Made by a program: the position numbers and the translations under genes
The notes under the pieces: model-generated
What the model saw: the letters and a program-made list of their open reading frames with translations, nothing else
The model's database searches: none
Told to the model about the DNA's origin: nothing
Part shown: piece after piece, positions 22,026-33,464 of the stretch
Layout of the letters: every line of letters starts with the position of its first letter
Position numbering within the stretch: the stretch's first letter is position 1
From: Trichobilharzia szidati
Lineage: Eukaryota; Platyhelminthes; Trematoda; Strigeidida; Schistosomatidae
Assembly: GCA_944472155.2 (NCBI GenBank)
Contig: OX235279.1
Coordinates: forward strand, 141,828,920-141,892,919
Direction of reading: 5' to 3'
Length of the DNA: 64,000 bases

Positions 22026-22852
22026 TAGAAGTTATCTCCAGTCTTCATTTATGTAAAGGACATCTGTACGATACATTTATTATTTGAGATGAAAACTGTT
22101 CATCTGTTGGCCTCTGTAGACAATTTAACTATAGTCACCAATCTATATGTGTTACGATCGACGAAGTGTGAAATTTCACATTTCACTTTTTAGAGAAATT
22201 GTCTCACAGTAATTTATCACAATTCATGAGGATTTCAACGGTAAAATTTCTAACATTTATCCTTGTGTTGGAAGAGTGCACAGATCAGATACTGAGAAAA
22301 CATTCACAGCGAATTAACTTGTTCATAACAGTGCAGAAAAATCTCTCTTACTTTTTAAAAACAAACTTGTACTTAACGCCTCAACATGAATTGCATACCA
22401 TTTTACACTTTTGTTTTTTATTCTTTAGGATTTGACTAATTAATCCATGGCGAAGATTCGAAACAGGTATTACATCAGATCCAACGATAAAAACTTGACA
22501 TTCTTTCACACTAATAGTGCAGACATTAAATATGCGTCAACGAATATCTTAAAAATAATATTTGTCATCCATGTGACATTTAGAGCGTTTATCATACTAC
22601 TAACAAAGGGGTTACAGTTATCCACCTAACTATCATCTTAAAGTCAAGAGATACTCAAATTTGAGTAATAATCAATTGCTTATAAGTGATAAAGAATTCA
22701 AGATGGATTTCTTGAACTTTGGGTGAAGATTCGTGACAAGTTGGATCTAACAAGTCGAGTTTAAGGACAGTTGTTTACCGATAACACTGAGTAGAATTTT
22801 TACTAACTGCATGCACCAATTTACTTGTGCATGCAAAACGCATACATTGGAT

Positions 22853-23201
22853 GAAGAGAAGAAAAAATTTGTGATTGCATGTTTGAGCATATTTCAAGGA
22901 ACTTGAGACTGAAAAGTCTTCACTTGTGCAATTACCAGTCACATGGTAGATAATAACCATGAAATTGATGTTGTAAAATAGTTTAAGACAATTAAAGTAC
23001 CGGTCAGTTCCAGTCTACTACGTATTTTCAAAGCCACACTGATTAAGCTGCTCAAAACTAACCTGTATATTCAGAAATAAACTGTTGTCAGTATTTCCCT
23101 ACCTTGGTAGTAAATTATTTATTTTATTCCAATATTATTACTTTAATTTTAGTTAGTTTTGACCATACCATTTTATACTCTTTAATTCAGTTTTTGCCTT
23201 C
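22853..23201 (+). pseudogene. Penelope-like C-terminal (GIY-YIG) fragment, left inverted arm
   Basis: The plus strand reads MFEHISRNLRLKSLHLCNY at about 22,880-22,935, after EEKICDC, like the R..EH block of a PLE GIY-YIG domain. Further on a LLKTNLYIQK-like ending precedes the stop; schistosome PLE copies usually end in LCVQK-like text. The left YIG motif is just upstream (about 22,847), slightly damaged. The segment is repeated inverted at 24,411-24,759 with one mismatch seen and no indel. Confidence 0.65.
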
Positions 23202-23269
23202 ACCCATACTGTTGACCTGAATACTTAACCTAAACATATTATCACTGCTGCCCACTTCGAACCAGTGAA

Positions 23270-24405
23270 ATTTGTTATTATTCCAGAATTGAACATAGGG
23301 CTTCAACACCAAATCTGCACTTCACACACCCATCTGCAGTATTTTCTAGCTGGCACCACAACCGCCCAAAGGCCTTTATTTCCTTCTCACTTGATCTCTA
23401 TCATGTTACTCTCGGACGCCCATTTTGCCGGCTCCTATTCGGGTTCCACTCCAGAAATAGTCTGGCGCATAATGTCCCCCAGCTGTCTCTTCAGTGTGTG
23501 CCTGATCCATCTACATTTTCTTCGGTATATTTGGTCGTGCAATGGATTACTGGTTGGTCTATTACCAGAGTTTCTTTTAGTGAATTCTTTCCAGTCACCT
23601 GATCTTTAATATGGTGCTAACGAAGGCAGCTATTGATAAAAGCCTGCAGTAGCCTGTTGGAAATGATTTTCGTGTTGCGCCAAGTTTCTAACCCATATAG
23701 AAGAAGTGACTAATTAAACATGGATGTTGAAAATCCGAATCCTGTTCTTTATTCTGAGTGCAGAAGATTTTCAAACTGATTTTGGATTATTGGGGGTCTG
23801 TAATTCCATTCCTATCCTGCTTTTGACATATTCACTCATGCTACCTTTAGATGAAATGATGCTGCTTAAATAAATGAAAGAAGTGACCCTTTTCGAATTT
23901 CTTCCGTTGCTAGTGACTGGTTCTTGTTGGGGTTGGTTATTTATGGTCATCACCTCTTTCTTCTCTAAATTCACTTGAAGCCCTGAATTTGCTATCACTT
24001 CTGTCAACCTGTTGGTTTCCGCTTGTAGATCTTCGAGTTCTCGTTACATTGGACCTAAACCGTCTGGGGAGTCCAGACCTTTCAAACTCTTTATGTTGAC
24101 CCAGCGTATGTCAGTCCTCACGATCTCCACAGCTTGCCACATACGAATATCACCGGTGATAGTAGGCAGTTTTGTCTTATTCCTGTCTTCACTTCAGAGG
24201 CGGCGCTAAGTTTTCCGTTGTGAACCCCTTGACATGTAGCATCGTCATATAGTTGAGTGAGGTTGATTAATGTTTGAAGTGGTTTCCAAACCACGCCACA
24301 GTCAACGCTGTCGAAGGCTTTTCAAAATCGATGAAGGTGAAGTAGAGATGTGACTGCCATTCTATATTCTGCTCGATGACGATACATACTGTAGTGACGT
24401 GATCC
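23270..24405 (-). mobile_element. SR2-like RTE, 5'-truncated, minus strand
   Basis: The 3' end lies next to a TTATTATT tail at about 23,272 with the RTE terminal phrase antisense (GAACATAGGGCTTC). Moving upstream on the minus strand come the C-terminal tail region and the frame 24,007-23,771 with VNLEKKEVMTINNQPQQEP and VTSFIYLSSIISSKGS. A KAFDSVD palm motif (RT motif A) lies near 24,315-24,335 and VKTGIRQ near 24,180. The FADD region is not intact. The fragment sits between the two inverted PLE arms. Confidence 0.75.
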
Positions 24406-24410
24406 TAGAT

Positions 24411-24759
24411 GAAGGTAAAAACTGAATTAAAGAGTATAAAATGGTATGGTCAAAACTAACTAAAATTAAAGTAATAATATTGGAATAAAATAAATAATTT
24501 ACTACCAAGGTAGGGAAATACTGACAACAGTTTATTTCTGAATATACAGGTTAGTTTTGAGCAGCTTAATCAGTGTGGCTTTGAAAATACGTAGTAGACT
24601 GGAACTGACCGGTACTTTAATTGTCTTAAACTATTTTACAACATCAATTTCATGGTTATTATCTACCATGTGACTGGTAATTGCACAAGTGAAGACTTTT
24701 CAGTCTCAAGTTCCTTGAAATATGCTCAAACATGCAATCACAAATTTTTTCTTCTCTTC
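24411..24759 (-). pseudogene. Penelope-like C-terminal fragment, right inverted arm
   Basis: This is the reverse complement of 22,853-23,201 at a constant coordinate sum of 47,612 from end to end. The only difference I saw is one G/A near the inner end. It carries the same GIY-YIG relic on the minus strand. Beyond 24,759 the flanks no longer match. Confidence 0.8.
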
Positions 24760-24919
24760 CTCCGATATATTGGAGGATAAATGTGAACTCTGGCAACCAA
24801 CCAGCCATGAACCTCTTGACCATCAAGTGTGTGGAAGGAAATGTAAGCGAAACAAACTATTTGGAAGATGTAGCTATTTCATAGATGTACAAAGATATAC
24901 AGTTGGCGTAGACAGTTGG

Positions 24920-25115
24920 CTTCCAACCCAATGGGACCGTGGTCATCTACTTGCTACTTAACCTAAAATTCTTGGGTTGGATCCTTGGTGAGGTCTTCGA
25001 TGCGTATTCCTGAGGAGTTCAAAACTGTGACGAAAAAGCTGTTCAGTGTTGTCTGCTCATTTAATCGTTCGTTAAATTATGTCGTTTCGTGTTAAAATCT
25101 TCCTTGAATTCCTGA
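24920..25115 (+). repeat. tRNA-like SINE, plus strand, degenerate
   Basis: CCAATGGGACCGTGGTCATC heads the copy, with a B-box-like TTGGGTTGGATCC, a worn CTGAGGAGTTCAAAACTGTG ribozyme-like stretch and TCGTTAAATTATGTCGTTTC at the end. Several core positions are changed. Confidence 0.5.
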
Positions 25116-25940
25116 CTAGTCACTCTGCCTTATATCATTAGGAGTTTGTTACCACTTTAATAAGTGCGTAGCAGTAGTAGTAGTAGTTAGATATCAGCTT
25201 TGGATTGTGGCATCTCATAAAACCTTAACTTGCATTTACTGTATAATACTTTGTATTTTTATGTAGACGAACATGATCACATTTTTCGTGTCAACATAGA
25301 ACAATTGCAACGGAAAATGCTTTTAGGGGAGAATTTTGTATTTTAACATCATTTCCTACAGGAAAGTATTCTCCAAAGTTTACTGTTACCTGTGTGTAAA
25401 TCAGACTTAGCTTTGCTATCGTTTCATGTATCATCTTGTAATTGAATGACACTGGAGATTTCTCAATTAGCAATGAATTGTAAAAAGCTGTTCTTTATAT
25501 TGTTTTCCCTACACTAAGACATCTCATATCCAGCCAACTGATTTGTGATAAGTATCACCATTGGAGAATTCTGAGATAATATTTATCAAAGTATTTGCCC
25601 ACTGGTATAACACCAGTGGCAGTGTCATATTTTTAAATGAGGAATTCAAATGAATTTTCTTTATTCCAGATAAAAATGACATATCATCCGAAGTCTCTTT
25701 GTAGTAGTTGTAGTTGTAGAAGGAGCCAAGGAAATGGAGCGATGTTTCATCTTCACTTTATAAGATAATAATCCAATAAGTTCATAATCCATTGGAAAAA
25801 TTCACTCACTTTACGGAGAGAGGAGTATAAACAGGAGATACTAATTCAGCTATCACTAAAAATTACTTTTTTTGATAAGAGAAACTAAGAATAGTCTCCT
25901 AGTTTGTTATTTCATCAGGAAAACTATATACTACTGATTA
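25116..25940. other. No recognisable gene
   Basis: A minus-strand frame at 25,473-25,291 is open but unassigned. The sequence around 25,700-25,790 (CCAAGGAAATGGAGCGATG) resembles 31,070-31,120 and may be a shared untranslated repeat. Confidence 0.35.
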
Positions 25941-25944
25941 GTTG

Positions 25945-26225
25945 GGGTGAGTAGTTGTATAACACTCACATCAACTAGTAGCGCTTGAGAACCAGATCGA
26001 CGTGATCTACACAACCGACGACCATTTCACTCGTTTGTGGCCGAGTCAATCAGCTGTGTAGCCGATTTGACTCAGCTCAGACAGCCGAATCAGTTCAAAG
26101 CACTCGATTTCTGACTAGCTACTTGGGCGGAATGGTAATGCTTGAAGTCAAATTCACAATTTACGGTTTACACAGTTCACTAGCAGGTGAAATTTCGTTA
26201 GCAGTGACTAGAAGTGAATTCCAGG
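25945..26225 (+). repeat. Relative of the foldback element at 29.8-30.1 kb
   Basis: GAGTAGTTGTATAACACTCA at the start, ACTAGTAGCGCTTGAGAACC next, and TTTCTGACTAGCTACTTGGG further on match one arm plus the central spacer of the foldback repeat. Only one arm is present here. Confidence 0.75.
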
Positions 26226-26668
26226 AAGCGCGTTTTTTATCTTCTCCTGAACTTGCTAGTTCAATGCATCTGCATCCGTGGTGAGTATTGGTACTCTAAT
26301 AGTACTCAGACTCTATCCTACCACGCATCGTTCCAAACTTCAAAGCGGTATACACTAGACGACATATCAACAAGCACTGAACTTTCCAACTGAGCAGAAT
26401 CAAACAATATGAAGTTCAAAATCATAATTTCAACAAACAGTGACTGTGCATAATTTCTTCATCTCAAAAAAGACGAAAAGCTGAAGTGAAACAATGAAAA
26501 AGACAACTAATTAAAAATTTTCGAAAAAATTAAGGATTTTTGACTTTTTAGAGAAATAAAACAAATTGAAAATAAAAGATGTATGCAGAATAGAAAGGTG
26601 GAGGAAAGAGAAAGCGAGTAAGAGATTAAGAGGGAAAGATGTGTGATTTAGATATGTGAAAACGATAA

Positions 26669-26670
<2 letters not shown>
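26226..26670. other. No recognisable gene
   Basis: AT-rich DNA without recognised motifs. Confidence 0.4.

Positions 26671-26671
<1 letters not shown>

Positions 26672-26704
<33 letters not shown>
26672..26704. repeat. (TA)16 microsatellite
   Basis: Pure TA array, followed by an ATTC-rich stretch near 26,730-26,790. Confidence 0.9.
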
Positions 26705-26707
<3 letters not shown>

Positions 26708-27478
26708 AATCATTGCAAAAACAATCTTTCATTTGTTCATTCATGTATTTGTTCGTTCATTCATCCAGTCATTTAGCCATTCATTCATTCACTCCTGAAT
26801 CCATTTCTTTCGTTCGTTTCTTTTATACTATCTCTTTAAAATAGAAATAGATAATCTACAGGGAGAAAGTAAAGTAAGAGTAGAGGAGGAACTGGAATAA
26901 AGAGGAGAAAGAGAGAGATATATATAGGGACTATAGAGAAAGTAGGCGGGAAGAAAATCCAGTAGCAGGTAAGAGAAGATGAAAAGATGGAGAATGTAAG
27001 CAAGAAATCATATTTCGAGTTTTTGTTGCTGTTCTAGTTCTTGTTGGCATGGCTGTTGATGTTGCTACTGTCGCTTTAATCTTCTACTCTTAAACAATTG
27101 TTTCTTCCTTTCTCTCGTATTTTTTGGTCCAGAGGGAAACAAAATAAATTTCTGCATTTGTTCTTTTCTTAATAGTGAGTTAGGGGAACAAGAATATTGA
27201 CAATAATTCTATCGAAATCATTGATCCTTATCAGTACTAAAACAAAATATACACAAACTATAAAAACACGTTCTCCTCTGTCTCCCACACACACGCGCAC
27301 ACGCACAAACACAGGTATACATAAAAAGAGACAAAAGAAAGGAGATATTCCCTTCTCAATAGATTTTTTTTATTGTAATTATTATCATTTAAAAAAAAAT
27401 TGTATTTAAGAATTTTAATCTAGAATTCTGTGTAATCTGCACGCTAGGTCTAAATGCGTTTAGCATTCTTCTTCCCTC
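26705..27478. other. Low-complexity DNA without a gene
   Basis: Purine-rich from about 26,860 to 26,990, then mixed AT-rich DNA with an (AC)n stretch near 27,287. Confidence 0.45.
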
Positions 27479-27479
27479 T

Positions 27480-27515
<36 letters not shown>
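27479..27515. repeat. (ACT)n microsatellite
   Basis: About twelve ACT units. Confidence 0.9.
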
Positions 27516-27689
27516 CAACTCAATATGTGTTACTTGTGAATGGTCATAATCCTTATGCAGAGTAACATCTTCGGAGAAGCAGTAGCGATTTGTGTCGAAT
27601 GAAAGGCTACTGAGGAAGAAACATGAGACTATGCTAACAACGCTTGAAATAGCCTAATAAGCAACAAACAACGACAAACAAAACATACC

Positions 27690-27985
27690 TGTTTTCTTTC
27701 TGAAGCCCTTCGTTTGTCAACCTGGACGACGTGCTCTGCGATGAGTCCTCCATATTAGACTTCAGATTGAAGTATTCGCTGAAGATGTTGCCTAGTAGGA
27801 CAATGAAAGCTTCGCAGATGGACCATCCAGTTCAGAGAAAACAACTACATCAAAATATCAGTATTATGCGTAGAGTAAACACCTGATCAACATAAGTACT
27901 CATATGCGAGAACTGCCTGTCGTACCACTTTCTAAATCCTGGTGTTCCAGTGGCTAGATTGCAGACATACACCCCACCCCTACAG
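27690..27985 (-). pseudogene. Exon-like minus-strand stretch, unassigned
   Basis: One minus-strand frame reads ATGTPGFRKWYDRQFSHMST at its upstream end and EAFIVLLGNIFSEYFNLK downstream, with two stops between them. It runs from an acceptor-like TTATATTCTGTAG (about 27,983) to a donor-like AACAG/GTATGTT (about 27,687). A 38-base GT..AG segment lies at about 27,875-27,838, close to the tiny introns known from schistosome genes. Removing it does not restore a single frame across the stretch. I do not recognise the protein; a repeat or pseudogene is as likely as an exon. Confidence 0.35.
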
Positions 27986-28394
27986 AATATAATAACTACT
28001 TATAAGTAGTCAGTTAATTTGGACATCTAAAATATAACGTCGGTTAATCATTTCCTTTAATATCTGTTGGCCATTCATTTCAACTGATTAATCTAATAAA
28101 GTGTACATCAGCTTTTTAGTTCCTCTTTGTTGACTTAAGAAGAAATCAGGAGAAAATAACAGACATTAGGTACGTAAGGCAGTAAAGGGATACTAAATAC
28201 AACTGAAAGTTAAGTCAAAAGTTGAATTTTTATGCAATTCAGCACACATGAAGTTTATTTCGCAAATCATACTTCAAAGACTTTCTCCAAGTTCGTTGTT
28301 GCCTGGAGATAATCTTTTTAAAGCTGTGATGATATCTTTCATAACAGTCTTTTTGTCAAAATGTTTTATAAAAGTATGAGAATATGACAATTAG

Positions 28395-28720
28395 TAAGTG
28401 GTGGTTAGTATCGGGATTCAGAAAAGATGAGTGTTTCATCCTGTTTGTGACTCATCACCTGGATGTACCTGCGTCCCCTTGCTGAGAAATGAATCCAGAC
28501 TAGCGAATGATTCTTTGTCACTTGAAATGATGGATATTGGGCTAGAGTTTTAGAGGGGAAAAATATCACTTACTGAGAATGCGAATACATAAAGCTGATG
28601 AGTCTTGAATAGCACCAAATACGTCTCATGGATTCCCCTAATAGTTACCATCGGCCGAGTAACATCATGTTAAACCTACAACACCGTCGAACATCCGTAC
28701 TAGGCGCCATCATCCCAACA
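28395..28720. repeat. Inverted pair of Smα-type repeats with hammerhead relics
   Basis: On the minus strand at 28,471-28,434 the order is GCAGGTACATCCAG, then GTGATGAGTC, a short loop, and GGATGAAAC. This is very close to the Smα hammerhead as I remember it, with the core CTGATGA changed to GTGATGA. On the plus strand at about 28,596-28,655, AGCTGATGAGTC keeps the first core word, but the GGACGAAAC side has become GCACCAAAT, followed by ACGTCTCATGGATTCC. Both ribozymes are probably inactive. Confidence 0.75.
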
Positions 28721-28979
28721 AAAATCTAGCATTTCGGTCCAGTATAATTATTCAACTGACAATTAATATTTCATACAGTTATTTCCCTTGATAAACTTGA
28801 ACAGAGTAAGAAGAACACTGTGCAGGGTAAAGTGACACCACTATATTTCATTACATACAACCATGAATATATCTGAATTTCGGTAGTTCTAGTAAGGACA
28901 TTGTTCTGTCACACTGTAAAACTCTGTTCGAATAAAAGAGCTAATGGTTACGTCGCTATAATTGAAAAATATTTACGAG

Positions 28980-29570
28980 ACAATTATTATTATTGCTCCC
29001 TTGGGTTCCTAGTGGAGCATAGGGCTTCAACTGCACGCCTCCACTTGCTTCTGTCTTCTGCTGTACTTTTCACCTGCATCCATGTTAGTCCATACTGTTT
29101 CAGCTCCTCTTCACACGATCTCCTCCATGTCACCCATGGACGTCCCACTCGCCGCTTCCCTTTCGGGTTCCACTCGAGGGCCTGACGCGCGATGTCACCC
29201 AGCGGCCTCCTCAGCGAGTGTCCAATCCATCTCCACTTTCTCCTGCATATTTGTTGGGTGATTGGTTCTTGTTTTGTTTGTTCCCATAGTTTCTTGTTTG
29301 TGATTCTTTCCGGCTATCTGATCATGAGTATAGAGAGAAGACAGCTGTTGATAAAGGTCTGCAACAGGCTGTTGGAAATATTCTTTGTGACCCGCCAAGT
29401 TTCTGATCCGTAAAGAAGAACTGACTTCACGTTTGTATTGGAAATCCAAATTTTGTTGTTGATGCTGAGTGACGAAGATTTCCAGATTGGTTTCAGGTTG
29501 ATGAATGTGTTTCTCGCCTTTCCGATTCTCCATTTGACATCCTTGTCCGTTCCTTTACGAGACAATGGAT
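28980..29570 (-). mobile_element. SR2-like RTE 3' region, minus strand
   Basis: A TTATTATTATT tail (28,981-28,993) is followed by the terminal phrase antisense. Upstream on the minus strand come the C-terminal tail (about 29,150-29,100), EPITQ/ICRRKWRWIG-like text and SVLLYGSETWRVTKN in the frame 29,565-29,314, which also has INLKPIWKSSSLSINNKI. The polymerase core is truncated. This is one of the best-preserved RTE C-termini here, with one frame change near 29,310. Confidence 0.8.
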
Positions 29571-29766
29571 ATCGCTAAAAATTCTTTTATAAATCAAATT
29601 CACAATCTGCAATGTTCACAGTTTCAGGGGTGAGCTGATTCCTCACAGTTTTCCTTGAAAACCAAATTATCCAGATTACGATATGTGATCTGTTTGATAC
29701 TACCATAACTGGTAGTCAAAAAAGTAAGGATATTTGCATAGAACCCTTTACTGCTGATTGAATGAG

Positions 29767-30146
29767 ATGAGTTGTTGTATACCACTCACATGAAACAGTA
29801 GTGTTTGCTAGCAAGATCCATGTGATCGAAATAACGGACGACCATTTGGTACCGAGTTCATAAGCGGTGTACCCGGTTTAATTCAGCTCAGGAGGTCGAA
29901 TCAGTTCACCCGTCGACCTACATAAATTACAAGTTGTGAATTTGATTTAAAGCATTACCACTCCGCCCAAGTAGCTAGTCAGAAATCGGGTGCTTTGAGC
30001 TGATTCGGCTGTCCGAGCTGAATCACACCAGTTGCAGCGGTGATGAATTCAGCCAAAAACGAGTGAAACGGCTGTCCGTTGTTAAGATCATGTTGATCTG
30101 GTTCTCAAGCACTACTAGTTGATGTAAGTGGCATACAACTACTCAT
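29767..30146. mobile_element. Foldback (long terminal inverted repeat) element
   Basis: Arms 29,767-29,908 and 30,005-30,146 are inverted copies with scattered mismatches (coordinate sum 59,913; ATGAGTTGTTGTAT pairs with ATACAACTACTCAT). The ~96-base centre contains CCGCCCAAGTAGCTAGTCAG. A second member lies at 25,945-26,225. No transposase is encoded, so it would be nonautonomous; its class is unknown. Confidence 0.8.
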
Positions 30147-30194
30147 TTCGATAATTCAGTGGTGTCTAGTTTTATGCAGATTCATTTATAAATA

Positions 30195-30705
30195 CAGAAG
30201 GATACCAAATGTAAAGGCAACGATTGGTTTGGTAGAAAAGAAACCAGTCTTCCTTAATCTTGGATTCAAAGGTGATGAAGTATTTGGAAGAATTACACAT
30301 AGAAAAAATACTGCTTTCAAGCGAACTTATACAGCTACCAGACGATCTATGGAATAAATTCTCACTGAGACAATCTAAATCTGGAAAACTCTCCTTTTCT
30401 GTTACATCTAACTGAGTTTACGTCTGTGTGACAAGGCACATACATCGGAAAAACGGAAAAAAGAACTTGCAACCATGCATCTGAGTATATTCCAAGAAAC
30501 TTGAGCATGAAAGGTGCAAAAGTGTTTAATAATGTGACTGATGGTTACCTGTTAGACAGCGGTCATGAAAACGATGCAGTGAAATCCTTTAAGTTCGAGG
30601 TAGCTCCAGGTTGGCACATATCCTTGAAGTGAAACGATTACAACCAGATTTATTCATCAAAAAGGAAACCGGTGTTAATCTTGCTTTACCTTAGTAAATG
30701 TGTTC
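30195..30705 (+). pseudogene. Penelope-like linker and GIY-YIG fragment
   Basis: The plus strand reads NLGFKGDEVFGRITHRKN (about 30,256-30,310), like the LPYKGD......R block that connects the PLE polymerase to its nuclease. Next come QGTYIGKTEKRTCNHASEY at about 30,434-30,490 (the YIG motif and following basic residues) and a SGHENDAVKSF block near 30,560-30,590. A LQPDLFIKK-like ending precedes the stop near 30,690. Stops and a frameshift near 30,605 show it is inactive. It starts just after the foldback element. Confidence 0.75.
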
Positions 30706-32640
30706 TGCGTTACTTAACTGCTTTTGTTAATTTTGTCATTTTAATAATATTTTATTTAGACGATGTGATTTTCTCCCCATATTTTGTCTTTATCCACATT
30801 CTTGATCATATCCTTTTTGACCTCTGTTCAACGAAATTATTCTACTGTATTGTCGATTTTAAGCCTCTACTCAAATTTGAATATTCATCCGTAATTCTAG
30901 AATATTTGCCAATTATTTCCATACATACTTACACTGGCTGTGATTCCTTTCCATTTTACTACTTAATCATATGACACTAATCACTTTTATGACCAATAAC
31001 TAAATTCTTTGGATATTTTATATATTGACATTAAATTGTTCATGTTTCTAAGCATCTGGAAAGAACCAAGGAAATATAATGATATCATTTTGTGCCGGTA
31101 ACTGTATTCTTCTGTCTTTATTCAGTTTCAAATTATCTTCGACACATATCAAAGAATGATTAGTATAAGTGCAGAACTTGGTCACTCCTGCTCGTAACGT
31201 CATTTAATTATTAATACTGCATCACTGTGTGATATTTCAAATAAACTTATCTAGTATTAAAGGATGAGTAAATGAATGTCACATTGTCATTCATGATTGA
31301 TATAAGCTAATCACCTCACTTAGTGTGTACGGTTATTTCGAGTCTGGGCGTTGAGGTGAGCCCAGAGGTGGAATATTGACAGAGTGAGTAAAGGTATTCG
31401 TCAAAATGACATGAGAATACAGGAATTTATTGCTGAAGAATAGGTGTTATCATATCCATATCCCATAATTTCCTTAGAGAAACATAGATTCACATTTAGA
31501 GCAGTCTCAACATCACTTTTAAAGTTACACTGACAGTTTTTCCTGTAGGTTGTGACCAGCTAGCAACAAAAATATATTATCGTGAGTTGAAAATGTTTAG
31601 GTGCATTTCTACTACTTACAAGTAGGTTAGTTAATTTAACTAAATTTATAAATCTCTTTGTTGAAAGTGTGTTGTATTATGAATCAACAATTACTAGTTG
31701 GAAACTTTTAGATTGTCTTTTTTTTGTTCAGTATAATTATGACCTATAAAATGTTTCATTTTCAGTTCTATTAACTTAATGACCCTTATACTAAACTAAA
31801 TGAAATCACAATTAATCCTCATCAGAGTTGAAATAATTTGTAGTCACAGAATTAGAAACCCGCATTTTCTATATAAATGTATTCAATAACATTTCATATA
31901 ACTCCTATAGTCAATTCGATTTAACATTGTTCCCTTTTAATCCTCTTTTTATTTTCTCCTTCTTCTCTACTCTTCTTCATCTTAGTGCAATATTTTTTTA
32001 TATTTATGGCCGTAGAAATGAAGTAAATGTAAATGTTCCCATTTTGTCTTCTTTCATATATATGTTAGTTAATTGATGACTTAATGTTCTGTAGACAGAT
32101 TCCATTAAAGTAATCAAAATGTTAAGTGATGAATGAACTAGTCAGTATATACTGCTGGTAAGTAAAGTATTTTTTGAGTAGTCAGAAAACGCAGAAGGGA
32201 GACAGGGCAGTATATATATATATATTTGTATGTGTGTACGGCACTAAACAAATAACAGTGACTCCAGTGTTCGATATATGACTTGACTGTTATGTAGTTT
32301 AAGGCCATCCCTCCCTACCAATATCCTTCTCATTTTCCTTCTGGGATTTTACTTAACTCGACCAATTTTTCACTTCCATACCTTATGATTTTTGATAAAT
32401 TATTACAGCTTACCTGTTAGTTTTTGTAGACTAAATCTAGGCATCTTTCTTCTAGTAATGATAGCTATTTGAGCGTACAGTTAAGTATTCAGCTAGTTTT
32501 GAAGTTCTTTGACCTACAGGTTTCTTTATTTATTGCCCTAGGTTGGGCCTTCTTGTAAATTGTCTACAACCAACTAAATACACACAAGTTATACTTTCAC
32601 TCTTGTGAATGAACTATTTTTATCCACGAAAGAACATTAT
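30706..32640. other. No recognisable gene; probable PLE 3' flank then AT-rich DNA
   Basis: The open frame 30,672-30,974 is hydrophobic and T-rich and looks like transcribed PLE 3' untranslated sequence. Beyond it are AT-rich DNA, a (TA)n run near 32,211-32,225 and no motif. Confidence 0.4.
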
Positions 32641-32644
32641 ATAA

Positions 32645-32878
32645 TGTTTATAAGGAAGAGAGTTAAAGGAGTGCGTCTGTCGGGTATCGAACCCCGGACC
32701 ATGTGCATGGTCCGCTATACTCCTTTAACTCGCTGAGCCAGAAATAATGCTGGTAAAGAGGAAAGGTTGAGCATGAGGCTAGCCACCCCATCCTGTAAAA
32801 TAAACACTGCTACAGAAACTTCAAACTGTTAGCTTGAAGCCCTATGTTCCACTGGGGAACGTGAAGGAAAAAAATAGG
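32645..32878 (+). mobile_element. Family 2 SINE with inverted 5' head
   Basis: The body and tail read on the plus strand (CCAGAAATAATGCTGG, GCATGAGGCTAGCC, CCATCCTGTAAAATAAAC, GAAGCCCTATGTTCCACTGG). The tRNA-like head lies on the minus strand: GTATCGAACCCCGG is the complement of a B box, and CCATGTGCATGG is the anticodon-stem region. GTTAAAGGAG at about 32,653 and CTCCTTTAACTC at about 32,717 bracket the inverted piece. The copies at 14.7 and 45.9 kb have the head in the normal direction. Confidence 0.75.
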
Positions 32879-33254
32879 GAAGAGTGGTTAGGAATTGAGT
32901 TATTTCAGCTTTTCCTCCATTAGTTACAAAAGGAGTGTGGTCCCTAGTGAAGTTATAATGTTACACGGGAAGAAAGACTAAAGAGGAATTCACGATTACT
33001 GAAAGTATTCTTTTAAACGATAAATATCTCAAGAAGTTTAAAATGAACAGTGAACAACAACAGTGATTGAAATCTTAACCTGCAGCTGCTAAAAGGCAGC
33101 TAGTCTTCCTATACGCTGTATCCAAAAGAGACGAAGTGTCAATATGGGTTGAGAGAAGAAATAAAAGCCTACCGAAAACAACCTTTGCCACAGCTAGACT
33201 GATCCATCAATAAAAAAGCAAAATGCTTATTATGTGAATTGAAAGTAGATAAAT

Positions 33255-33398
33255 ATTAGACAAATATCAGCTCCGATTATATTTGCCAATTTAGATGCCC
33301 TCATGGTGACAAGTGTATGAGAAGGACTGGCAGGAGAGCACTTACGAGGCTGCAAGAGCATATCGCGAACACGATATTATTTGGTTAATTTTGGCTAG
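33255..33398 (+). pseudogene. Penelope-like GIY-YIG fragment
   Basis: The plus strand reads YICQFRCPHGDKCMRRTGRR followed by ALTRLQEHIAN (about 33,275-33,382). It matches the PLE pattern of C..GD.YIGRTGRR..TRL.EHI, with YIG changed to CMR, so the catalytic tyrosine and glycine are lost. The upstream region (33,090-33,230) may be more of the same element in broken frames. Confidence 0.7.
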
Positions 33399-33464
33399 CA
33401 GTGGAATCCAGGAAATGCGCAATGTCCTGTTTAGGATTCGCTAGGTTGATGATTTTGTTTTCAC

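Noticed and set aside
23265..23609. 114-codon plus-strand ORF
   Set aside because: Antisense to the SR2-like RTE C-terminus.
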